Positions 17,002 to 26,719 are shown, counted from the stretch's first letter. The stretch is 64,000 bases of DNA from Acetobacteraceae bacterium UBA6159 (GCA_002422345.1 DIUL01000142.1:93692-157691); one strand, 5' to 3'. Made by a program: numbers and translations. Notes: generated from the letters alone by a model not told the origin.

Positions 17002-20000
17002 TCAGGCCGCCGGCGCCTTCCCATGCCCCTTCTCGGACGAGATCAGCATATACACCGCCGGCACCACGTAGAGCGTGAACATCGTCCCGATCGCAATGCC
17101 GGTCGCGATCACCACCCCCATGTTGAACCGCGACGCCGCCCCCGCGCCGGACGCAAGCAGCAACGGCACGACCCCCAGCACCATCGCGGCCGTCGTCATG
17201 ATGATCGGCCGCAGCCGGGTGATCGCCGCCTGCTTCACCGCGTCGCGCTTGGACATGCCCTGGTCGCGCAGGCCGTTGGCGAACTCCACGATCAGGATGC
17301 CGTGCTTGCTGATCAGGCCCATCAGCGTCACCAACCCGACCTCGGTGTAGATGTTCAGCGACACGCCCCCCAGCCCGAGGCAGATGAACACCAGCGCCCC
17401 CGCGATCGACATCGGCACCGAGATCAGGATGATCAGCGGGTCGCGGAAGCTGCGGAATTGCGCGGTCAGGGCCAGGTAGATGATGATCAGGGCGAAGGTG
17501 AAGATCGTCACGAAGCCGCGGGATTCCGACACGAACTGGCGCGATGATCCGCCGTATTCGACCTGATACCCGGGCGGCAGGACCCGCTGCGCGATTTCGC
17601 TCAGGCTGGTCAGGACATCGCCCAGCGCGATGCCCGGCACCGGCACGCCCTGGATCGTGGCCGCGTTCAATTGCCCGAAATGATTGAGCGATTCGGGGAT
17701 GGTCTGCGCCGTGATCGTCGCGATGGTCGACAGCGGCACCGTCCGTCCGTCCGCCGTCCGGATCGCGTAGTCCAGCAACTGGCTCGCATCCAGGCGGAAC
17801 CGCTGGTCGGCCTGCGGGATCACCTTGTACGACCGCCCATCCAGGCTGAAATAGTTCACATAGGCGCCGCTCAGCATCCAGGTCAGGGAGGTGCCGATAT
17901 CGCTCATGCTGAGGCCAAGCATGGCGACTTTGTCGCGATCGAGGTTGAGGGTGTACTGCGGCTGGTCGATCTTCAGGTCGGAGACGACATAGGCGAACAG
18001 GCCGCTTTTCTGCGCCTCGGCCAGCATGGACTGGGAGACGATGTTGAGCTGCTCGAACGAGGACGTCGTGGTGATCACGAACTGAACCGGCAGGCCCGAG
18101 GCACCGGGCAGCGTCGGCGGCTGGAATGCCACCACCTGGGCACCGGCGATCCCCCCCACCCGCTGCTGCACGAGGGTTTGCAGGGCCGTCGCGTTGCGTG
18201 ACCGCTCATCCCAGGGCTTCAGGACCAGGCCGCCGACGGACGTGCCGGGAACATCGATCTGGAACATGCTGTCCAGCTCAGGCAGGTCCGAGATCATCTT
18301 GTAGAGCTGGGCCGAGTACAGCTCCCGCTGGGTCAGTGTCGCGTTCGGCGCGGCGGACGACAGGGTCATGACCAGGCCCTGGTCCTCCTGCGGCGCCAGT
18401 TCGCTGGTCGAGGACGAATACAGGAAATAGATGCTGCCCAGGATGATGGCGGCAAAGGTGTAGGTGACCGGCCGGTAGTCCAGGCTGTGGTCCAGCCGTC
18501 GGGCGTAGCGGGCGGCGCGGCGGTCGAACCAGCGGGAGAACGCGTCCGAGATGCGCTCCAACCGGCCTCGTTTGGTGGGATCGGACACGCGCAGAAGATG
18601 CGCGCACATCATGGGTGACAGGGTCAGGGCGACGACGCCCGACAGGGTCACGGCGCCGGCCAAGGTGAAGGCGAACTCGGTGAACAGCGCGCCGGTCAGG
18701 CCCGACTGGAAGCCGATCGGCACGTAGACGGCGATCAGCACCAGGGTCATCGCGATGATCGGGCCGCCAAGCTCCCGCGTCGCGGTGATGGCGGCGTCCA
18801 GCGGCGTCAGCCCTTCCTCCAGATGCCGGTTGACGTTTTCCACCACGATGATGACGTCATCGACCACCAGCCCGATCGCAAGCACCAGGGCCAGCAGGGT
18901 CAGCAGGTTCACGGTGAAGGACAGCGCCATCATGATCGCGAAGGTCCCGACCAGGCAGATCGGGATGGCGATGAGGGGGATCGCCACCGATCGTGGGGAG
19001 CCCAGGAAGATGAACACGACCAGTGCGACGATCACCAGGGCTTCGATCAGCGCGGTCACGACCTCGACCAGCGAACTGTTCACGAAGCCGCTGGCGTCAT
19101 AGATGATCTCGGCGGTCAGGCCGCCTGGCAGGGCGGCCTGGATGCTCGGGAACACCGCCTTTACCGCCCCGATCACCTGCAACAGGTTGGCGCTCGGCGC
19201 CAATTGGATGCCCAGGTAGACCGACCGCTTGCCGTTGAACCAGACCTGGGATTCATAGTTGTCGGCACCCAGGGACACAGTGGCGACATCCTGCAATCGG
19301 ACGATCGCGCCGCCGGTCTGGCGGATGACCAGGTTGCGGAATTCCTCCAGCGAATGCAGCCCGGTGTTCGCCGACAGCAGGGCCTGGACCATGTTACCCT
19401 GCGTGCCGCCCAGGCCGGCGATGAAGTTGTTCTGCGACAGGGCGCCGGTGATATCGGCGGCGGTCAGGCCCAGCGCGGCCAGCTTGTTGGGATCAAGCCA
19501 GGCTCGCAGGGAGAAGTTCTGAGAGCCGAGCATCTCGGCTTTCTGGATGCCGGGGATGGTTTCGATCTGGGGCTTGGCGACGCGGATCAGGTAGTCGGTG
19601 ATCTGGTTCGGTTGCAGCACGTCGCTGTAGAAGCCGATATACATGGCATCCACGGTCGTGCTGTTGGCCACGGCGATCGACGGTTGCAGCGTCCCGGTCG
19701 GCAACTGGTTGATGATGGAGCTGACCCGGGTGTTGATGTCGGACAGCGCCGCGCGGGAATCGTAGTTGAGCCGCAGGTTGGCCGTGATCGTGCTCATGCC
19801 CGACTGGCTCATGGACGTCATGTAGTCGATGCCGTCGACTTGGGCGATCGCCTGCTCGATGGGCGTCGTGATGAAGCCCGCGACGGTGGCCGCGTCGGCG
19901 CCGAAATAGATCGTGGTGACCGTGACGACCGCGCTTTCGGTCTGCGGGTATTCCTGGATCGGCATGGAGGTCATGGCGCGCAGGCCGGCGACCATGATGG

Positions 20001-20058
20001 CCAGGCTGACGACGATCGCGAGGACCGGTTGACGGACGAAGGTCGCGATAAGGTTCAT
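17002..20058 (-). CDS. RND efflux transporter, inner-membrane permease (HAE1 family)
   Basis: 1018 residues, the usual size for AcrB-type pumps. It starts with FVRQPVLAIVVSLAIM (TM1) and the family segment ...SMPIQEYPQTE; the TM4 proton-relay pair is in GLVVDDVIIVVENVNRH. Two large periplasmic loops and 12 predicted membrane helices follow the standard duplicated layout. It is the last gene of an operon OMF-MFP-RND, starting 12 bp after the adaptor stop. Position next to the PKS cluster suggests export of, or resistance to, the polyketide; this is inference. Confidence 0.95.
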   Translation of the reverse strand: MNLIATFVRQPVLAIVVSLAIMVAGLRAMTSMPIQEYPQTESAVVTVTTIYFGADAATVAGFITTPIEQAIAQVDGIDYMTSMSQSGMSTITANLRLNYDSRAALSDINTRVSSIINQLPTGTLQPSIAVANSTTVDAMYIGFYSDVLQPNQITDYLIRVAKPQIETIPGIQKAEMLGSQNFSLRAWLDPNKLAALGLTAADITGALSQNNFIAGLGGTQGNMVQALLSANTGLHSLEEFRNLVIRQTGGAIVRLQDVATVSLGADNYESQVWFNGKRSVYLGIQLAPSANLLQVIGAVKAVFPSIQAALPGGLTAEIIYDASGFVNSSLVEVVTALIEALVIVALVVFIFLGSPRSVAIPLIAIPICLVGTFAIMMALSFTVNLLTLLALVLAIGLVVDDVIIVVENVNRHLEEGLTPLDAAITATRELGGPIIAMTLVLIAVYVPIGFQSGLTGALFTEFAFTLAGAVTLSGVVALTLSPMMCAHLLRVSDPTKRGRLERISDAFSRWFDRRAARYARRLDHSLDYRPVTYTFAAIILGSIYFLYSSSTSELAPQEDQGLVMTLSSAAPNATLTQRELYSAQLYKMISDLPELDSMFQIDVPGTSVGGLVLKPWDERSRNATALQTLVQQRVGGIAGAQVVAFQPPTLPGASGLPVQFVITTTSSFEQLNIVSQSMLAEAQKSGLFAYVVSDLKIDQPQYTLNLDRDKVAMLGLSMSDIGTSLTWMLSGAYVNYFSLDGRSYKVIPQADQRFRLDASQLLDYAIRTADGRTVPLSTIATITAQTIPESLNHFGQLNAATIQGVPVPGIALGDVLTSLSEIAQRVLPPGYQVEYGGSSRQFVSESRGFVTIFTFALIIIYLALTAQFRSFRDPLIILISVPMSIAGALVFICLGLGGVSLNIYTEVGLVTLMGLISKHGILIVEFANGLRDQGMSKRDAVKQAAITRLRPIIMTTAAMVLGVVPLLLASGAGAASRFNMGVVIATGIAIGTMFTLYVVPAVYMLISSEKGHGKAPAA

Positions 20059-20070
20059 GCTGCCCGCGGC

Positions 20071-21201
20071 CTATCGCTGCGGCAGGACGGGCGCCGGGCT
20101 GGCGCTGGGTTGGACCGAGTTGTCGACGACCACCGCCGTGCCGTTCCGCAGCTTGATCTGGCCGGCGGTGACCACGGTCTGTCCTTCCTTGATCCCGGAC
20201 AGCACGGCGATCTGATCCCCGCGGGATGCGCCCGTCGTGACGAAGGTCTGCTGCGCGACCAGCTTCAGCTTGCCCTTGTCGTCCTTGCCGGCTTCTTCCA
20301 GCACGAAGACCGTGCTGCCATAGGCGTTGAAGGCAACGGCGGACTGCGGAAGGGTCAGAAGCCGCTGGGGCTTCTCGGCCTCGATCTCGACGGTCGCATA
20401 CATGCCCGGCAGCAGCTTGAGCCCGGTATTGGCCAGCGTGGCGCGGATCAGAACGTTGCGGCTGCTGAGTTCGACCTTGGCGTTGATCGCGGTGACCTTT
20501 CCCGGGAAGACCTGGTCGGGCAGCGCGTCCACCCGCGCGCGCAGGACCTCTCCGACTGCCAGCCGGGACAGGGTTTGCTGGGGCAGGTAGAAATCCAGGT
20601 AGATCGGGTCGAGCGCCTGCAACGTCACGATCGGCGTGCCGGGGTTCAGGTACTGCCCCACATCCACCTGCCGGATGCCGAGGCGCCCGGCGAAGGGCGC
20701 GCGGATGGATTTGGTGTCGATCAGGGCTTTCTGCGCCTCGACCTGGGCGCGGGCGGATTTCAGGTTCGCGAGGTCGGCATCGACCGTGGCCTGGCTGACG
20801 ATCTTCTCCCGGAACTGGCGCAGGTCCCGCTGATAGGTGATCTCCGCGAGTTCCTGCATGGCCTGCAACTGCGCCAGGCGGCTGTTGGCGTCGTTCAGCC
20901 GCATGGTCATCAGCAGGGTGCCGGCGGCGACGTCCTGGCCCGACAGGAAGGTCAGGGTCTCGATGATGCCCGGCTGCTCGGGGGCGATGTCGACGCCCTG
21001 GGTGGCGCGCAGGGTCCCGACGGCACGCTGCAAGGGTTGCCAGTCCTGGAACTGGGCCTGCGTCGCCGAGACGGTCTGCGGCGCGGCGGCGTAGTCGGAC
21101 AGGGCCTTGGCGATCAGGTGGGTCTTCAGGACCTGGAACCCGTAGACCCCGCCCAGGACGGCGCCAACCGCCAGCAGCATGATGATCATGCGTTTGATCA
21201 T
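20071..21201 (-). CDS. RND efflux periplasmic adaptor (membrane fusion protein, HlyD family)
   Basis: 376 residues from ATG 21201, 5 bp after the stop of the outer-membrane factor gene. An N-terminal membrane anchor (about residues 4-24, MIIMLLAVGAVLGGVYGF) is followed by a barrel-sandwich/lipoyl segment (EQPGIIETLTFLSGQDVAAG), an alpha-helical hairpin (about 95-150) and a beta-barrel region (RAPFAGRLGIRQVDVGQYL). It links the RND permease to the outer-membrane channel. The reading frame is open upstream of the chosen ATG but no family sequence is visible there. Confidence 0.92.
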   Translation of the reverse strand: MIKRMIIMLLAVGAVLGGVYGFQVLKTHLIAKALSDYAAAPQTVSATQAQFQDWQPLQRAVGTLRATQGVDIAPEQPGIIETLTFLSGQDVAAGTLLMTMRLNDANSRLAQLQAMQELAEITYQRDLRQFREKIVSQATVDADLANLKSARAQVEAQKALIDTKSIRAPFAGRLGIRQVDVGQYLNPGTPIVTLQALDPIYLDFYLPQQTLSRLAVGEVLRARVDALPDQVFPGKVTAINAKVELSSRNVLIRATLANTGLKLLPGMYATVEIEAEKPQRLLTLPQSAVAFNAYGSTVFVLEEAGKDDKGKLKLVAQQTFVTTGASRGDQIAVLSGIKEGQTVVTAGQIKLRNGTAVVVDNSVQPSASPAPVLPQR

Positions 21202-21206
21202 GTAGG

Positions 21207-22739
21207 TCAGCTCTCTTGCGGGGGCGGGGCGGGTCGGTTCCACCAGCCGCCGCCCAGCGCCTGGTACAGCGCGGCGGTGTCGGCGAAACGGTTGGTCTCG
21301 GCCTGGATCAGCGCAATCCGGGCCTGCGCATGGGTGGTCTGGGCATTCAGCAGCGTCAGGAAGGACGTGCCCCCGGCCCGGTACTGCGCTTCCGCGATGG
21401 ACAGGCTGGCGGCGGCGGCCCGTTCGGCGGCCCGCTGCGCCAGCACCGCGTCGGCGTCGGTCTGCAGCGCCAGCAGGGTATCGGCGACGTTGCGGAAGGC
21501 GCCGAGAACCGTGCTCCGATACTGTGCCAGCGCCGCTTCCAGTCCCGCATCCGCCGCTCGGCGTTGATGGAGAAGCTGCCCGCCCTGGAACAATGGTTGG
21601 GTGAGGTTGGCGCCGTAGTCCCAAATCATCGATCCGGGCCTGAACAATCGCCCCAGTGCCATGGTGCCGACCGCGGCTGAGAGCGAGAGTTGGGGCAGCA
21701 TGGCGTTGATGGCGATACCGACCTGGGCCGTGGCTGCGTGAAGCTGGGCGGAGGCGGCGCGGATGTCGGGGCGTTGCTCCACCAGGGCCGAAGGCAGGCT
21801 GACCGGCAGTTCCCCCGGCAGGCGCAGGCTGGTCAGGGCGATGGGTGGGCCAGCGCTCTCACCGGGGAAGCGCCCGGTCAGGCCGTTGATCAGATCACGC
21901 TGCTGGCCGATCTGGCGATGCAGCGCGGGCAGTCCGGCCTCGGCCTGGGCGAGCGCGGCTTCCTGGGAGACGACGTCTGCCCCCGCGGCCCCGCCCAGCG
22001 CGGTCTGCCGGCGCACCAGGTCCAGGACCCTGCGGCGCATCGCCACGATTTCCTCGGTTGCGGCAAGCTGGGCATGGAGCGAGGCCTCCTGGATCGCGGC
22101 CACGACCACGTTGGCGGCGATGGTCAGGTAGGCGGCTTCGAGCTGGAAACGCTGGTAGGTGGCCTGGGCGTCCGCAGCCTCGATCTGGCGCCTGGTTCCG
22201 CCGAAGATGTCCAGCGGGTAGGAGATACTGAGCTGGGAGGTGTTGAGGGTGAAGACCTCGGAATAGCTCTGGCCGATCGAGGCGGCCGAGAATCCGACCC
22301 GGGTCCCCGATGCCTTGATGCCCAGGGAAGGAAACATCCCGCCGCGGGCGGCCAACGCGTTTTCCTGCGTCTGGCGCAGCGTGGCCTGGGCGGCTTCCAG
22401 GTCGGGATTGGCTTTCAGCGCCTGGGCCACCAGTGCGGTGAGTTCAGCCGATCCGAACAGGGTCCACCAGTCATGGGGCAGGTCCCGCCCTGTCAGGAAG
22501 GCCTGGGACGCTGCGGCGCCGTCTCCCCCGCCGGCGGTGCGGGCGGGCAGGGGGCCGGCGCTGACGCTCGCGGTATCCGGCAGGTCGGGCCGCTTGTAGT
22601 CCGGGCCGACCGCGCAGCCGCCAAGGGCTGACGCGCCCAGGACCGAGGCGCCCAGGACCGAGGCGATCGCCGCGAGGGCCGAACGCCGCCCGACGGGGCG
22701 GTTTGTCGATGGCACGGGCACGATGGCCTGTCGCCCCAT
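21207..22739 (-). CDS. RND efflux outer-membrane factor, NodT-family lipoprotein
   Basis: 510 residues from ATG 22739, preceded by AGCGGGGGAG. The N-terminus has basic residues, a hydrophobic stretch and the lipobox ALGGC followed by AVGPDYKRP, a classic start of NodT-type outer-membrane efflux lipoproteins. Two OEP repeats follow, with typical phrases such as NPDLEAAQATLRQ, RPDIRAASAQLHAA and RAGGTSFLTLLNAQ. First gene of the OMF-MFP-RND operon. It forms the TolC-like exit duct. Confidence 0.93.
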   Translation of the reverse strand: MGRQAIVPVPSTNRPVGRRSALAAIASVLGASVLGASALGGCAVGPDYKRPDLPDTASVSAGPLPARTAGGGDGAAASQAFLTGRDLPHDWWTLFGSAELTALVAQALKANPDLEAAQATLRQTQENALAARGGMFPSLGIKASGTRVGFSAASIGQSYSEVFTLNTSQLSISYPLDIFGGTRRQIEAADAQATYQRFQLEAAYLTIAANVVVAAIQEASLHAQLAATEEIVAMRRRVLDLVRRQTALGGAAGADVVSQEAALAQAEAGLPALHRQIGQQRDLINGLTGRFPGESAGPPIALTSLRLPGELPVSLPSALVEQRPDIRAASAQLHAATAQVGIAINAMLPQLSLSAAVGTMALGRLFRPGSMIWDYGANLTQPLFQGGQLLHQRRAADAGLEAALAQYRSTVLGAFRNVADTLLALQTDADAVLAQRAAERAAAASLSIAEAQYRAGGTSFLTLLNAQTTHAQARIALIQAETNRFADTAALYQALGGGWWNRPAPPPQES

Positions 22740-22930
22740 AGGCTCCCCCGCTCGGATCACATTGCTTTCATATGGTATGGTGGTCCCGCCCGCGCCGCAA
22801 TGCGGGTCGTGGACGCGCTGTTGATCGTCCGGATCGATCCGGTGGTTGAGGTTCTGGCCCGCACACGTCAAAGTGGCGTCACCCGATGGTCGGGTGAAGG
22901 CCCCAGGCCTCAGATCGGAAGGCTCGTCAG

Positions 22931-23218
22931 ATGCGTAGCTCCCTTATCGCCGCCTCGTTCGCCACCGTTGCCATGGTGTCCGTGGCGGCGCCTGCCCTTG
23001 CCCAGGCGCCTCGCCCGGTGCCGCCCCCCCCGACGGTCGCCGTCGAGATCAAGCCTGGCGCGACCTATACGTTTTCCCCGGGTCACCTGACCGTGGTCGG
23101 CGCGGGTGCCGTTGCCGGGTATGTGGTCGGGAACATGCTGTTCATGGGCAACCTGATGCCGGTGCTGGGCGGCGTGGCCGGTGGGTTCGCGGCGAATTAC
23201 TGGTACTTCAACCGCTAG
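22931..23218 (+). CDS. Small secreted protein of unknown function
   Basis: 95 residues. A clear Sec signal peptide (about 1-24, ending APALAQA) is followed by a proline-rich linker (PRPVPPPP) and a Gly/Val/Ala-rich hydrophobic segment (HLTVVGAGAVAGYVVGNMLF, VLGGVAGGFAANYW) that could form two membrane-active glycine-zipper-like helices. No family is recognised. It is divergent from the efflux operon and has no same-strand partner. Confidence 0.7.
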   Translation: MRSSLIAASFATVAMVSVAAPALAQAPRPVPPPPTVAVEIKPGATYTFSPGHLTVVGAGAVAGYVVGNMLFMGNLMPVLGGVAGGFAANYWYFNR

Positions 23219-23397
23219 GCATCAGTCGGCGGAGCGCCGCGGGTGTGGGGCCGATAGGCTGCCGCGCCCTGAGGCATTGCCAGGCGGACATTCGTGGTCC
23301 TCGCCACGCATGTCCGCTTGGGGCATGTCCGCGTGCACGCCTTCCGCCTGGGTCCGGGGCCGGCCTGGCCCCGGGTGCCGCCTTTCACGGTGGCGTT

Positions 23398-24459
23398 TCA
23401 TGACATTGTCTGGTCGGTTTCCTCCAGCCAGGCGCGCAGCAGCGTATATGTGACCCCCAGGATCACCGGGCCGATGAACAGCCCCACCAGGCCCAGCGAC
23501 AGGATGCCGCCGATCACCCCCACCAGGATCAGCAGCAAGGGCAGGTCGGCGCCGCGCCGTATCAGGAACGGACGCAGGAAATTGTCCATCGTCACCGCGA
23601 TCGTGCTGATCGCCGCCAGGACAACGCCCGAGACGATAGATCCCTCGCTGAACAGCCAGATCGTCGCGGGAAGCAGCACCAGGGTAGGGCCAAGCTGCGC
23701 GACGCACAGCATCATCATGACGGCGGTCAGGATCGGCGCCTGTGGCACGCCCGACACCGCGAGCCCGATGCCGCCCACCACCGACTGGGCCACCGCCGTG
23801 ATCACGACGCCCAGGGCCACGCCCCGGATCGCCTGACCGGCCAGGATCACCACGTCCTCTCCCTTGGCCCCGGCCAGCCTGAAGCCGAACCGGCGGCAGA
23901 TCGCGGCGGCGGCCTCTCCTGAACTGTAGAGAACGGCCGAGATCGCGATCGTCAGCACAAGCTGCACGAACAGCCCGCCCAGGCCGCCGACCGCGCCGAC
24001 GAACCATTGGGTCACGGTGCCGGCATAGGGGGTGAGTTGTTTGGCGACCTCTCCCACGCCCAGGTTGGCCATCGCCGTCCAGCGCTCCACGATCGTCGGC
24101 CCGACCATCGGCAGGCCGGCGACCCAATCGGGCAGCGCCGGCAGATGGAAGTCGGGCAGGGCGTCGATCAGGGCGGCGATCCGGTCGGACTGCCCGACGA
24201 TGGTCGTGATCGCGAGCCACAGCGGGATCAGCACGATCATCACCAGCACCAGGGTCATCACCGCAACGGCCGGCCCTCGGCGGCCGCCCAGAACCGACTG
24301 CACGCGCAGCATGACGGGCCAGGAGGCGATGACCAGCGTCGTGGCCCAGACCGTGGCGGCGAGGAAGGGTTGGATGATGGCGAAGGAACCGGCCATCAGG
24401 CCGGCGATGAACATGATCGCGAGCGTGTTGCGGGCAAGGTCCCGCGGCATTTCGCTCAT
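23398..24459 (-). CDS. AI-2E transporter family (PerM-like) membrane protein
   Basis: 353 residues from ATG 24459, chosen because AGGAGA lies just upstream; the frame extends 19 codons further up. Eight or so membrane helices and the typical C-terminal block (LPLLLILVGVIGGILSLGLVGLFIGPVILGVTYTLL) identify the AI-2E/UPF0118 family. Members export varied small molecules or ions; AI-2 transport itself is proven for few. It is monocistronic, divergent from the lytic transglycosylase gene. Confidence 0.9.
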   Translation of the reverse strand: MSEMPRDLARNTLAIMFIAGLMAGSFAIIQPFLAATVWATTLVIASWPVMLRVQSVLGGRRGPAVAVMTLVLVMIVLIPLWLAITTIVGQSDRIAALIDALPDFHLPALPDWVAGLPMVGPTIVERWTAMANLGVGEVAKQLTPYAGTVTQWFVGAVGGLGGLFVQLVLTIAISAVLYSSGEAAAAICRRFGFRLAGAKGEDVVILAGQAIRGVALGVVITAVAQSVVGGIGLAVSGVPQAPILTAVMMMLCVAQLGPTLVLLPATIWLFSEGSIVSGVVLAAISTIAVTMDNFLRPFLIRRGADLPLLLILVGVIGGILSLGLVGLFIGPVILGVTYTLLRAWLEETDQTMS

Positions 24460-24524
24460 GGGTGGGTGGTCTCCTGGCGACGCGGGAAACCTAGAGGGCG
24501 CTTCGGGTCCAGGCAATCAGGGGC

Positions 24525-25460
24525 ATGGGCATGTTCGTTCTGCCACGCGCCCATCTGGATCGTTGGCGCGTGGCGGGCCGGCCTGTAGTCTGGTGCGGCG
24601 AACCATCCCGGTTCGGCGCCTGGTTGGAACGCATTGTCCTGACGCTGCTGGTTCTCCTTCGTTCTGTCCTGGCCTGCCGGCCGGCCTGGTTCCTGCTGGG
24701 ACTGGCGCTGGGGTTGTCGGCCGAACCGAGCGCGCCGCTGGCCGCGGGGCCGGATGATCCCGCCGTGCTGTGCGCCGACGCCCTGCGAACGGCCGAGGCC
24801 CGCTACGCCACCCCACCCGGCCTGCTGGAGGCCATCGCCAAGACCGAGAGCGGCCGCGGGATCGGCCCGGGCGGCACCGTGCGCGCCTGGCCTTGGGCGG
24901 TGAACATCGGCGGCGCCGGGCGGTATTTCGAAACCCGGGACGCCGCCATCCTGGCGGTCCGGCAGGCCCTGGCGGCGCGGGCGGGCTATGTCGATGTCGG
25001 CTGCATGCAGGTGAACCTGCAATTCCACCCGCTCGCGTTCCGGTCGCTGGAGGAAGCCTTCGACCCCGCGGCGAATGTCGACTATGCCGCGCGCTTCCTG
25101 GTCAGCCTGCGGGATGCGGCGGCCGGGAACTGGTTCGTCGCGGTCGGGATGTATCACTCCCGCTCCCCCGACCTCGCGGCGGTGTACCGCGAACGGGTGA
25201 CGATGGCAGGGTCGCAGATCCGCCCCGCGGGAAGGGGCAAGGTGCGGATCACGCTCGCCAACGGCCATGTCGTGACGATCAACGTCAACCGCCAGCCGTC
25301 CCGCGTCCGCCGCCACCGTTCGCCGTGTGAGGTCGCGACGATCCTGGGCCCCTATCTGGCGGCGGGGGCGCGTGCCCGGGCCTGTGCCCCGGCATCCACA
25401 CCCTCATCCACTCCGGCATCCACCCCGCCATCCACCCCGGCGGCGGGCCGGCCTGGATGA
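24525..25460 (+). CDS. Lytic transglycosylase domain protein with C-terminal Ser-Thr-Pro repeat
   Basis: 311 residues. A hydrophobic N-terminal segment (about 38-65) acts as signal or anchor. The SLT-like domain (about 80-225) has the catalytic Glu in LEAIAKTESGRG and downstream VDVGCMQVNLQFHP and YHSRSPDLA, matching peptidoglycan lytic transglycosylases, which cleave MurNAc-GlcNAc bonds to make anhydromuropeptides. The C-terminus carries a low-complexity tail with repeated STP units. It overlaps the next small membrane-protein gene by 4 bp (ATGA). The start at 24525 is uncertain. Confidence 0.85.
   Translation: MGMFVLPRAHLDRWRVAGRPVVWCGEPSRFGAWLERIVLTLLVLLRSVLACRPAWFLLGLALGLSAEPSAPLAAGPDDPAVLCADALRTAEARYATPPGLLEAIAKTESGRGIGPGGTVRAWPWAVNIGGAGRYFETRDAAILAVRQALAARAGYVDVGCMQVNLQFHPLAFRSLEEAFDPAANVDYAARFLVSLRDAAAGNWFVAVGMYHSRSPDLAAVYRERVTMAGSQIRPAGRGKVRITLANGHVVTINVNRQPSRVRRHRSPCEVATILGPYLAAGARARACAPASTPSSTPASTPPSTPAAGRPG
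25394..25441 (+). repeat. 12-bp tandem repeat, four copies, inside the transglycosylase gene
   Basis: The unit begins ATCCAC and recurs at 25394, 25406, 25418 and 25430, encoding an alternating Ser-Thr-Pro tail. The unit length is a multiple of three, so copy-number change would keep the frame. Confidence 0.85.
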
Positions 25461-25738
25461 GGATCGGGCTGGCGATCCTGGTCGCTGTGGTGTTCGGAGC
25501 GATGCTGCTGTTCGACACGGCGGCGTTGGTGCTGCTGACGGCCGACTGCGTCTCGGGCGGCTGCGGGGTCGATCCGGTCTGGATCGCGGCCAGCTCGGCG
25601 GGGCTGGTGGCCGCCGTGGCGCTGTCGTCCTGGTGGAGCCGCCGGCGGTCGGCGCGGAAGACCGGCGGCGGCAAGGCGCCTGCCCGCCGCAAGCCGGCCG
25701 GGAAGGCCAGGAGCCCCCGCAAGCGGCGGGCGAAGTAG
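25457..25738 (+). CDS. Small two-helix membrane protein with basic tail
   Basis: 93 residues: a hydrophobic helix at about 4-28, a Cys-containing loop (TADCVSGGCGVDP), a second helix at about 43-60, then a strongly basic cytosolic tail (RRRSARKTGGGKAPARRKPA). The ATGA overlap with the transglycosylase gene suggests joint expression. No family recognised. Confidence 0.7.
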   Translation: MRIGLAILVAVVFGAMLLFDTAALVLLTADCVSGGCGVDPVWIAASSAGLVAAVALSSWWSRRRSARKTGGGKAPARRKPAGKARSPRKRRAK

Positions 25739-25790
25739 GCGGGCTGGGATTGTCTTGAACCCTCCGGCGGGAGCGGGGTAGTACGCTCGC

Positions 25791-26537
25791 ATGGCCGCCA
25801 CGAAGACCAGCCTGACCCTGTTCGCCTTGCTGCTGCTTGTGCCGGTCGCCGTCTCGGCGGTGCTGCACCAGGCGCATGGGGTCGGGCCGAACTGGCAGAC
25901 GGCCGACCGGTCCAGCGCCGCGTTGCTGCCGCCGCCGGCGGATCATCCGGGGGCGGTGGTTCGGGTGATGGCCGCGCGGACGGTGCGCTGGCGGGGCATC
26001 TTCGCCGTGCATTCCTGGATCGTCTATAAGCCCGAGGGCGCGTCGGCCTATATCCGCCACGACTACACGGCCTGGGGCGACCCGATCCGGCGCAACGGGT
26101 TCGAACCGGATGGCCGCTGGTTCGGCCGCACGCCGGAGGTGCTCTTCGCCGCCGATGGTCCGGCGGCCGCCGCGATGATCCCGCGGATCGAGGCCGCCAT
26201 CGCCGCCTATCCCCTGCGGGCACGCGGCGATTACCAGGTCTGGCCTGGCCCGAACTCCAACACCTTTGTCGCCGCGGTGATGGAGGCGGTGCCCGAGGCC
26301 CGCCTGGTCCTGCCGCCCACGGCGATCGGCAAGGATTTTCCCCATGACGGGCGGTGGCTGCGGCTGACGCCCTCGGGCACCGGGGTGCGGCTGAGCCTGG
26401 GCGGGTATGCCGGACTGACGGTCGGCTGGGTGGAGGGGGTGGAGGTCAACCTCCTCGCGGCCGTGGTGGGGATCGATGTGCGGCGTCCGGCGCTGAAGGT
26501 GCCAGGGGTGGGACGGATCGGAATGGCGGCGGGGTAG
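25791..26537 (+). CDS. DUF3750 domain protein
   Basis: 248 residues with an N-terminal membrane segment (about 8-22). The body follows the DUF3750 pattern: RWRGIFAVHSWIVYKP, RWFGRTPEVLF, VWPGPNSNTFVAAVM, LPPTAIGKDF and GVEVNLLAAVVGIDV. The His/Asn/Cys-poor motif set suggests a hydrolase-like periplasmic domain, but the family has no established function that I know. It follows the small membrane protein by 52 bp and may be co-transcribed. Confidence 0.85.
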   Translation: MAATKTSLTLFALLLLVPVAVSAVLHQAHGVGPNWQTADRSSAALLPPPADHPGAVVRVMAARTVRWRGIFAVHSWIVYKPEGASAYIRHDYTAWGDPIRRNGFEPDGRWFGRTPEVLFAADGPAAAAMIPRIEAAIAAYPLRARGDYQVWPGPNSNTFVAAVMEAVPEARLVLPPTAIGKDFPHDGRWLRLTPSGTGVRLSLGGYAGLTVGWVEGVEVNLLAAVVGIDVRRPALKVPGVGRIGMAAG

Positions 26538-26585
26538 GGGCGTACGGACCTCTTCGGCTCTCTCTTCCCACGGCCGGGGCGGCGG

Positions 26586-26628
26586 CCCCCCTCACCCCAG
26601 CCCTCTCCCGCAAGGGGGAGGGGGGGCG
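26586..26628. repeat. Intergenic GC-rich hairpin element (CCCTCTCCC type)
   Basis: A C-rich arm containing CCCTCTCCC (26601-26609), a short CAA-containing loop and a G-rich arm GGGGGAGGGGGGG make a strong hairpin after the DUF3750 stop. Elements reading roughly CTCACCCCAGCCCTCTCCC are widespread in GC-rich proteobacterial intergenic regions. It may work as a transcript 3' end. A related element lies at 53394-53452. Confidence 0.6.
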
Positions 26629-26719
26629 ATGTACGAACCTCCGCGCCCGCTTGCCAGTTCCCCCAAACACCCCCATCGTTCACCCAGTGAAAAAATGTCC
26701 AGGAAACGAGGCAACAGCA

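Noticed and set aside
18823..21567. Long open frame on the plus strand, more than 900 codons
   Set aside because: It is exactly antisense to the RND and adaptor genes, is rich in Arg/His/Asp/Gln/Gly with no family motif, and arises from GC-rich codon bias.
25394..25441. Short tandem repeat considered as a CRISPR or regulatory array
   Set aside because: It is a 12-bp in-frame coding repeat with no spacers and no cas genes anywhere in the window.
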